From: PNMQ01 sp964478775
GTDB taxonomy: Bacteria > Pseudomonadota > Alphaproteobacteria > Paracaedibacterales > CAIOTO01
DNA: 52,276 nucleotides
Assembly (NCBI GenBank): GCA_964478775.1
Contig: CAYZJC010000009.1
Span: 1 to 52,276 of the forward strand
Direction of reading: 5' to 3'
Shown here: one piece after another, positions 46,468 through 52,276 of the stretch
How positions within the stretch are numbered: position 1 is the stretch's first letter
Layout of the letters: each line of letters opens with the position of its first letter
Position numbers and translations under genes: made by a program
The notes under the pieces: model-generated
The model's database searches: none
Told to the model about the DNA's origin: nothing
The model's input: only the letters and a program-made list of their open reading frames with translations

Positions 46468-46734
46468 CTAAAGCATATACGGTCTTAATAAGGTCTCTAA
46501 TTCGCCGTTTGCATCCTTTGCGTATAAATCATCACATCCCCCCACATGATAATCACCAATAAAAATCTGAGGGACAGTTCTTTTTCCTCCAGCTTTTTGA
46601 ATCATCTCGGCCCTTAGCTCTTCATTCATTGAAACATCAATCTCTTTAAAAGCGACCCCTTTTGCATTCAATAAATTTTTTGCACGCACACAATATGGGC
46701 ACCTTTGTGTTGAATAAATTAAAATTTCTAACAT
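46468..46734 (-). CDS. grxC: Glutaredoxin 3
   Basis: A dithiol glutaredoxin of 88 residues with the active site CPYC (Cys12 and Cys15) in YSTQRCPYCVRAKNLL. The glutathione-binding TVPQIFIGDYHVGGCDDL stretch follows near residue 53. It acts in the cytoplasm in disulphide reduction, for example of ribonucleotide reductase. It precedes trxB on the same strand. Confidence 0.95.
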   Translation of the reverse strand: MLEILIYSTQRCPYCVRAKNLLNAKGVAFKEIDVSMNEELRAEMIQKAGGKRTVPQIFIGDYHVGGCDDLYAKDANGELETLLRPYML

Positions 46735-46841
46735 CTGTCAGCTCTTTCCTAAGCGGCGCCTCAACACCTTTAAATTTGGGTTTATTGTAACACACCTCCT
46801 ATTAAAAATCCTACTACGTTTCACAACATTAAACCCGTCAC

Positions 46842-47744
46842 TCAACTTAACACCATTGGTCTAAAAACAATGCGAAGCCAACCCTCTTTTGCGCTATAGC
46901 TTTCAACCCTACAAGAACGATACACAGTCTCTTCATCCTCACCTCCATCTAGTGCAACCTTTAATTGCACACCCCCTCTTTCAATAATTTCCTTTAAATT
47001 CATGGCATGCAGCTTTTTTCCCTCCACATACATACAAGGGTGGTCTGCCCCCACAAGGTTGTATTTGTCGTGTGGAACCTCATCTAAAAATTCTACTTGT
47101 AATGACCTATCTTGAACGTCACCTTTAAGGCCCATATATAATGCAGCAATCTGCTCTAGAGCAATGCCCTGTTGATATCGTCCTCCCCAGGCATAAATTG
47201 GTGCTAAATCACTCATCGTTTCTACATAATGGGGCAGATCACTTAAATAAGCATCGGTCCTTGTCGCAGGCATTTCTTGTGTTTGCGTTGTAAATTCCCA
47301 TTGCCAGTGCTTTGTTTTCATACACGCAAGGTCAATATTTTCAAAACTATCTACCGCTTGTGCTTGTACATTTTCCACATGCCATCGCAATGCCTTAAGT
47401 GCTTTAAACGCATACACTTCTACAGGTTCTACAACCATGCTTTCATTTTCACCCACAGGAATCTGACCTGTAGCCATCACCCCTTCACCTTGATGATACA
47501 CCGGCCTCAATTGACCAGACACCACTAATAAGGGCGCCGCTTCTACAGCAATCACGTCCTCATCCGTCAAAAAATCACTCATATTGTCCTCGTCCTTATC
47601 AAAAGAAAAGGGCAACACAGACCCACCCCCTTTTCCTGCTATCACCCAATCCACATAACGTATCGTTATCTCAGCCTTATCGGCTAACGCATCTTGTCTC
47701 CCTAGCCCTTGCTTTGGTTCATACACACACATATTTTTCAGCAT
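46842..47744 (-). CDS. Protein of unknown function, possibly phage-derived
   Basis: The start chosen is ATG 47744 (MLKNMCVYEPKQGLGRQDAL) because AAGGAG lies nine bases upstream; ATG 47777 would add 11 residues. The product is 300 residues, acidic, with no signal peptide or membrane helix. The segment WQWEFTTQTQEMP resembles EWEFTAQPHDG in the nearby 590-residue phage-like protein. The C-terminal RVESYSAKEGWLRIVFRPM looks like a beta structure. The weak resemblance and shared strand suggest a phage-derived origin, but no family is assigned. Confidence 0.55.
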   Translation of the reverse strand: MLKNMCVYEPKQGLGRQDALADKAEITIRYVDWVIAGKGGGSVLPFSFDKDEDNMSDFLTDEDVIAVEAAPLLVVSGQLRPVYHQGEGVMATGQIPVGENESMVVEPVEVYAFKALKALRWHVENVQAQAVDSFENIDLACMKTKHWQWEFTTQTQEMPATRTDAYLSDLPHYVETMSDLAPIYAWGGRYQQGIALEQIAALYMGLKGDVQDRSLQVEFLDEVPHDKYNLVGADHPCMYVEGKKLHAMNLKEIIERGGVQLKVALDGGEDEETVYRSCRVESYSAKEGWLRIVFRPMVLS

Positions 47745-47810
47745 TTCTATCATCTCCTTTTGGTTTATATTTTTCATTTTGAGTCATATTGTTCGTTTGT
47801 CTCATAACAT

Positions 47811-47840
47811 AAAACCCAGCACCAATATTGATGCTGGGTT
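47811..47840 (-). terminator. Rho-independent terminator after the Cys-rich protein gene
   Basis: On the minus strand AACCCAGCA and TGCTGGGTT form a 9-bp perfect stem around a 10-base loop, followed by TT and further T-rich sequence. It lies about 30 bases after the stop at 47870. Confidence 0.8.
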
Positions 47841-47869
47841 ATTAAAAAAGCTAACTGATTAAAGCGTTA

Positions 47870-48496
47870 TTACGCCATTCCAGCTTTTATTTGCTTATCT
47901 TTTTCACGGTCCTGTAAATCTTCTATATTGCGGGTGTTTTCTTTCAACTCTTTTGAAACACAGACATAAACATCTTTATAGCCAGATTGACCGGGTCTAA
48001 TTTTTTCCCATTCACACTCTGACTTCTCAAGACAAACACCTTTATAAGCTGAATTTTCATTTAACACAGGCATTTCAACAGGCAAACCACTATTTTCCGG
48101 TGCATTTGGCTTGTTATGGTCACCAACAATCTCGCATCTTGTGCGTTCTCTCACCTCAGTCATTTTCTTAAATGCAATATTATCTACCACTTCCATGTAC
48201 TGAGAGCGCTTGCAGCCATTTTCCCAATCTTTATTCACACAATTACCAAATGACCACTGATAATTTTTATCTTGATGCTGTGAACAGCTTTGCGCATCTT
48301 TGACTGTTTTTTCAATGTTATAAGACTTGTCTTCAACACATGAACTTGAAAACATACCCTTCACCCATTTACATGGGTGTTGACGCACACACATGTTTTC
48401 AGCAGTAATTTGATCACATTTATTTTTAGCGCACTCTGATGCTTGGGCAAAACTAACCCCCACAAACATCATACACAACGCAATATATTTCCACAT
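47870..48496 (-). CDS. Cysteine-rich secreted protein of unknown function
   Basis: A 208-residue protein with a signal peptide (MWKYIALCMMFVGVSFAQAS, cleavage about residue 19). The mature part has about 12 cysteines spread along its length (for example CAKNKCDQ, MCVRQHPCKWVKG, SQSTCS-like spacing in DAQSCSQH), suggesting several disulphides. The C-terminus is charged and helical. AGGAGA lies seven bases before ATG. It sits between two phage-like genes on the same strand but has its own terminator. No family is recognised. Confidence 0.68.
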   Translation of the reverse strand: MWKYIALCMMFVGVSFAQASECAKNKCDQITAENMCVRQHPCKWVKGMFSSSCVEDKSYNIEKTVKDAQSCSQHQDKNYQWSFGNCVNKDWENGCKRSQYMEVVDNIAFKKMTEVRERTRCEIVGDHNKPNAPENSGLPVEMPVLNENSAYKGVCLEKSECEWEKIRPGQSGYKDVYVCVSKELKENTRNIEDLQDREKDKQIKAGMA

Positions 48497-48581
48497 AAAA
48501 ATTCTCCTAAATAAAATTAACTGTATTTACATTAACAAAAATAACTTAATAACATATTAAGACCGAGACACCATTCTTACT

Positions 48582-50354
48582 TTATCTCCACACCCAGCAT
48601 TGTATAGCACTCCTCTTTTGCTGATGCTGTTTTAGCTGAACATCAATTTTTGTCTCGCACTTCCTTAGCAACCTATTCACCCGTGTTACAATTTGCTTTA
48701 ATTTTTTTCCAGCAACTGTTTTTGTTGTATCATCGCCCTCAACAGGCACAGACGTCAATTGTTCATTACGCAAACTTTCACTTAAAAACTGTTCTTGTTC
48801 AAAGGCATTTCCACTTATGTTCAGTTCATGCACAATATCTTCAACACAAGCAAGTTCTGGTTCAAAATAACTACTCTTCTCGTCTTCGCCAACTCTCTCT
48901 TCTTGTTCACATTCCTCTTTTTCAAAGTGCCAATCGTCTTCTTGCAAAGACTCCCCCCCCACTATTCCTTGCCTTATTGTTGCTGCAATCGTTATGCGCA
49001 CCTGCCACGCACTTTCCTTCATTTCAAGCACATAGCGAATAACTTTTCCGTATATAAAGCCTTGGGGCAAACTATAATGCTTTAAGTGAATACAGGTGTC
49101 TAAATCAACATCGTAGTACTGCGAAAAGGGCACAGTAAAACTCACCTCCACCTGCCGAGAAGTTGCCGCAAGGTGAACTTTTGCAACACGCTTTGCATAA
49201 ACAAGCCATTCAAGCCCACGCTGAGTGGTCAATACCGTTTGAATACCTTTCACTTGCGCCACACATCCTTGCCCTACTTCCCTTGGCACGCGAAAAATTA
49301 ACGTTCTTTGCGCTAATCCGTTTTGCACCAAAGGGTTCACCACTTGAAAGCGAACCCTTTCTATTCTATCGCGTTTATAAAACCACCTCACCCAAAGCTT
49401 GGCGCCAAACCACACGTACTTTACAGCAAAAGCTTTGGTTGCAATTTCTTTAAATGTTTTTGTTCTTCTTTTGATTCCTTGCAAATCACCAACCGGTTTT
49501 CTATATAATTCACTTTTCACCACTTCAACGCAAGAGGTGCCCGCAGTTGTGCTTTCTTTACTCGTTAACCTTCCCATAAGCACTGTTCCAACTTTAGGCC
49601 ATTGTCGTAGCAAAGCCGTTGGCGTCAAGGTATTAATCACGCCTTGTGGAAACGTTTTGGCAATCAAGGGTGCTAAATCAAAAAACTTCTCAACTTCCTG
49701 ACACCACTTTGTTTCAACCATCACGTTCACAGCTTTTAGCGGATTTTCACCCAATACCACTTGCAAAGACCCCTCAAAGACATCCCCCTCTACTTCTTTA
49801 TGCTTCCTTCCTTTAAACAAGTCAGATAATAACAATTGCCCCTTACATCTGTTCCAATGCATCACTTGTGGGCGCGATTCCAACACATCAGCCAACTCAA
49901 CATCATCATAAAAGACACTTTCAAACTCTCCTGCTTTAGACGCACTTAAAAGATCCGTTGTCATTTTTTGCATTTGTTGAATGCCATCATGGGGCTGCGC
50001 TGTAAATTCCCACTCTATTAATCTATCCCCTTTTATCAATGGCACCCCAGATACATGCCCACAAAACAACACATCACAATCATCAGGCGTCTTTTGCAAT
50101 ACAAACACAGCTTGCAACTGGCTCAAGTCACGCGCATCATTTGTTAACACCCGTGCTTTTTGCAAACAGTCAACCATGTCATCGTAAGTGATATCAGTCA
50201 TCATCTTCACCATCGCCACTTGCGACTCATTTTGTGAAATTGACACATGAAATAATCTATTCATTCCACAATCACCTTGTTCCATAACCAGTTTTTGCAA
50301 ATCTTTATTTTCAAATTTTTGCAACGACTTTACCCACACCAAAAATATTTTCAT
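48582..50354 (-). CDS. Phage tail/baseplate-like protein (tentative)
   Basis: The start chosen is ATG 50354 (MKIFLVWVKSLQKFENKDLQ), with GAGG eight bases upstream; ATG 50384 would add ten residues. The product is 590 residues. The first third contains LIEWEFTAQPHDGIQQMQKM, a pattern seen in tail proteins of alphaproteobacterial prophages. Around residues 390-460 the reading VAKVHLAATSRQVEVSFTVP, then LPQGFIYGKVIRYVLEMKES resembles baseplate-hub domains. The C-terminal 100 residues are acidic, then basic. No signal peptide is present. The assignment is from pattern memory only. Confidence 0.5.
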   Translation of the reverse strand: MKIFLVWVKSLQKFENKDLQKLVMEQGDCGMNRLFHVSISQNESQVAMVKMMTDITYDDMVDCLQKARVLTNDARDLSQLQAVFVLQKTPDDCDVLFCGHVSGVPLIKGDRLIEWEFTAQPHDGIQQMQKMTTDLLSASKAGEFESVFYDDVELADVLESRPQVMHWNRCKGQLLLSDLFKGRKHKEVEGDVFEGSLQVVLGENPLKAVNVMVETKWCQEVEKFFDLAPLIAKTFPQGVINTLTPTALLRQWPKVGTVLMGRLTSKESTTAGTSCVEVVKSELYRKPVGDLQGIKRRTKTFKEIATKAFAVKYVWFGAKLWVRWFYKRDRIERVRFQVVNPLVQNGLAQRTLIFRVPREVGQGCVAQVKGIQTVLTTQRGLEWLVYAKRVAKVHLAATSRQVEVSFTVPFSQYYDVDLDTCIHLKHYSLPQGFIYGKVIRYVLEMKESAWQVRITIAATIRQGIVGGESLQEDDWHFEKEECEQEERVGEDEKSSYFEPELACVEDIVHELNISGNAFEQEQFLSESLRNEQLTSVPVEGDDTTKTVAGKKLKQIVTRVNRLLRKCETKIDVQLKQHQQKRSAIQCWVWR

Positions 50355-50476
50355 TTCCTTTTCCTCTTTTTCTCGACAATTCATAAAATTCCAGCTACCT
50401 TGATTTCAAGTTGAGCACTCAATCACTCAACATTTATTTTTAACGCTTACATCAAATAAGACTGCAGTACTCGCTT

Positions 50477-51436
50477 ATGAACACACAGCCTCAAACTTCT
50501 TCATCCTCCCTTCATAGATTGCAAAACATGTTAACCACCTTTTTTTCATGGTTTTCTCAAAAGGGCTACGCACAAGGCGCCTTTTGGGTTCTCATGATCA
50601 CAGTTGTCAGTGCCACAAATGATGTGTTTATGGTCAAATTAGGCAAAAGACTCGACATCACGGAAATTTCCTTCTTTCGCTTCTTTTTTAGCCTTGTAAC
50701 GGTTATGCCTATCTTGTTGTATAAAGGCACCCATTTACTACGCACTTCTCACATGAATATGCACATCATGCGCGGTGTCATTGGGGCAATCGCCTTAGGT
50801 TTGTGCTGCTTTGCAGTAAACAACATGCCAATGTCTGTCAACACCACCATCATGTTCACCCAGCCCCTTTTCTTTTTACCGCTCGCCTACTTTTTTTTAA
50901 AAGAACAGGTTGACAAATACCGTTGGCTTGCAACACTAGTTGGGTTTGCAGGTATCTTAATTGTGATGCAACCTGGAACAGATGCTTTTCAAATGCAAGC
51001 CTTTAGCCCTCTCCTTGCAGCACTGTTGTTCGCTATCATCAGCATCATGGCAAAGCAAATGATTTCAAGCGAACACTCCATCACACTGCTTTTCTACTTT
51101 GGCCTTGTCACCAGCATTGTCAGCTTTCCTGTCATGCTGCCCTTTTGGCAAACACCAAACTTAAACGAACTTTTCATGTTGTGCTTACTTGGTATTGGCG
51201 CAAATCTTATTCAGGTTTGTATCTTTAAAGCCTTTAGCGCAGCAGATGCATCAGCCATCACCCCTGTTTTTTATACAGAAATTGGTATTTCGACCTTCTT
51301 TGGTTTCTTTTTCTTTGACCAACACCCAACCCTTGCTGTTTTATTTGGTGCCAGCCTTATTATCGCTAGCACCTTTGCAATCAGCGTAATTGAAAGAAGG
51401 CGTGAACAAACCAAACAAAAGGTTGTAGCACAATAA
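50477..51436 (+). CDS. EamA/DMT-family transporter
   Basis: A 319-residue inner-membrane carrier with about ten helices and two EamA repeats. The first repeat contains EISFFRFFFSLVTVMPILLY and LPLAYFFLKEQVDKYRWLAT; the second contains ANLIQVCIFKAFSAADASAI and TPVFYTEIGISTFFGFFFF. Substrates in this family vary; in Rickettsia one member carries S-adenosylmethionine, so metabolite import from a host is possible but not shown. It is the only plus-strand gene amid minus-strand phage-like genes at this end. Confidence 0.85.
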   Translation: MNTQPQTSSSSLHRLQNMLTTFFSWFSQKGYAQGAFWVLMITVVSATNDVFMVKLGKRLDITEISFFRFFFSLVTVMPILLYKGTHLLRTSHMNMHIMRGVIGAIALGLCCFAVNNMPMSVNTTIMFTQPLFFLPLAYFFLKEQVDKYRWLATLVGFAGILIVMQPGTDAFQMQAFSPLLAALLFAIISIMAKQMISSEHSITLLFYFGLVTSIVSFPVMLPFWQTPNLNELFMLCLLGIGANLIQVCIFKAFSAADASAITPVFYTEIGISTFFGFFFFDQHPTLAVLFGASLIIASTFAISVIERRREQTKQKVVAQ

Positions 51437-51456
51437 AGACTTGAAGGAGATCATTA

Positions 51457-51966
51457 TTAGACCTCTTCAAGGTCTAACCTCCATCCCACCTTCAGCCCCC
51501 ATTCGTCTGTAAATAAGCGCAGTTGAATGACACGCATCCAAAGCCAAGGTCTATAGCTCACAAAGCAGTCTTTAATCTGTTCTTCATCGCAAAGCAGTCT
51601 AATAGTTTTGCTATTAATCACTTCAAAAGGTACAGGTTCTTGCAAACAATCAACGACACCTATAGAACCTTCAACAGCCTCCTTTTCAAGCTCAACAATA
51701 TCTACATGCCCTGTTTGCCATAAACGCTGTATGCACCCCACTCGCACCAAGTTTCCACGCGCTAAAACGCCATCGCTCACCAACACTGTTTTATCTTCAC
51801 AGCTAATCACCGACTGATATTTCCCCCCTTGATTACCCACAAAACATAAATCTCCGTTCACGGTACGGCGAAATTCCCCTTGGTTTACGCAACTTAAAAT
51901 TTGCTGACACCCACGTGCTGACAATGGCGGAAAGCCACTGCCCTCAATCACTAAAACTGTTTCCAT
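51457..51966 (-). CDS. Phage structural-like protein
   Basis: A 169-residue protein whose layout matches a family I associate with alphaproteobacterial prophages: GFPPLSARGCQQIL near the start, then GEFRRTVNGDLCFVGNQGGK, a central CIQRLWQTGHVDIVE and the ending YRPWLWMRVIQLRLFTDEWG followed by a LDLEEV terminus. It probably belongs to the tail. It is 18 bases downstream of a small gene on the same strand. GAGAAG upstream of ATG serves as ribosome binding site. The name is from recall, not a search. Confidence 0.55.
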   Translation of the reverse strand: METVLVIEGSGFPPLSARGCQQILSCVNQGEFRRTVNGDLCFVGNQGGKYQSVISCEDKTVLVSDGVLARGNLVRVGCIQRLWQTGHVDIVELEKEAVEGSIGVVDCLQEPVPFEVINSKTIRLLCDEEQIKDCFVSYRPWLWMRVIQLRLFTDEWGLKVGWRLDLEEV

Positions 51967-51984
51967 TACTTCTTCTCACTTCAT

Positions 51985-52188
51985 TTATCTTGTTTCAATA
52001 CCACCCCAACGTGGCAAGCGCGCAATCGTCAAACGACTTTGCAACCGCTGATGTTGCGTTAATAAAAATTCAAATTGAAACTGACTATTCACCTCACTTT
52101 CAACCTCAACTTTTCCAGCCACAAGCCCCTCCTCATTTAAAAAAAGCTCTTGCACTTTGTGCGCATCCTCTCTCCTACTCTTTGTCAT
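51985..52188 (-). CDS. Small protein, probable partner of the phage-like gene downstream
   Basis: The start chosen is ATG 52188 (MTKSRREDAHKVQELFLNEE) with AAGGAAAA upstream, giving 67 residues. It ends with RLTIARLPRWGGIETR. It has no signal peptide, cysteines or membrane helix. It lies just after a terminator and 18 bases before the 169-residue phage-like gene, so these two probably start a transcript. Function unknown. Confidence 0.55.
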   Translation of the reverse strand: MTKSRREDAHKVQELFLNEEGLVAGKVEVESEVNSQFQFEFLLTQHQRLQSRLTIARLPRWGGIETR

Positions 52189-52211
52189 CTTTTTTTTCCT
52201 TTCTTTACAAT

Positions 52212-52240
52212 AAAAAAGCCCGCAGTCTTTACTGCAGGCC
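52212..52240 (-). terminator. Rho-independent terminator of a gene beyond the window
   Basis: On the minus strand GCCTGCAGT, loop AAAG, ACTGCGGGC (9 bp with one G-U) is followed by TTTTTTA. It ends a transcript entering from the right edge. The last 36 bases of the window show nothing else. Confidence 0.88.
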
Positions 52241-52276
52241 ATAACACTTTTCAACTATTTTTGTTTATCTACACAT

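Overview
The window reads as chromosome from an AT-rich alphaproteobacterium, most likely a host-associated member of the Holosporales/Rickettsiales grade. This is inferred from gene content: GapR (DUF2312), a DivL-like tyrosine-substituted histidine kinase, RpoH-type sigma factor, YejA/YejE peptide-transport proteins, BioY, an EamA carrier, many secreted proteins of unknown function, and several genes with broken frames. No rRNA or taxonomic marker was compared, so the placement is not proven.

Left part (1-24 kb): mostly housekeeping. The str operon (rpsL-rpsG-fusA, minus strand) has a clear promoter. Next come leuS, yajC-secD-secF, hrcA, aspS-ruvC, yejE-asd-yejA and an AsmA-like gene (all plus strand). 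On the minus strand follow a CAU-anticodon tRNA (probably tRNA-Ile2), gpsA (split by a 10-N assembly gap), the 4.5S/SRP RNA gene, ubiE, a zinc-ribbon membrane protein, pheS (broken by an apparent frameshifting deletion) and mlaA.

Middle (24-38 kb): gapR, a lone pseudopilin gene overlapping ruvB, a secreted protein of unknown function, divL-like kinase, tRNA-Lys(CUU), a short atpC, a two-gene multi-Hpt CheA/CheW-like unit on the minus strand, a divergently placed RpoH-like sigma factor, another secreted protein and bioY.

Right part (38-52 kb): an accessory-looking mosaic. Phage-type genes all lie on the minus strand: a 3-TM holin, a SleB-like cell-wall hydrolase, and four proteins of tail or unknown type. 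They are interleaved with ordinary genes (glycosyltransferase-tilS, trxB, grxC, an EamA transporter) and with secreted proteins (a beta-rich 463-aa protein, a 567-aa protein, a Cys-rich 208-aa protein). A gene-poor stretch of about 790 bp holds a pentanucleotide repeat and strong G/C-rich hairpins.

Functional links visible here: SecDF-YajC supports export of the many signal-peptide proteins; SRP RNA supports membrane insertion; the CAU tRNA is the expected substrate of TilS; TrxB and Grx form a redox pair; RuvB and RuvC act at Holliday junctions; DivL and GapR are both cell-cycle/chromosome factors in free-living relatives. The strongest leads are the DivL-type Tyr substitution, the disrupted pheS, the orphan multi-Hpt CheA beside an RpoH-like sigma factor, and the dispersed phage-derived genes.
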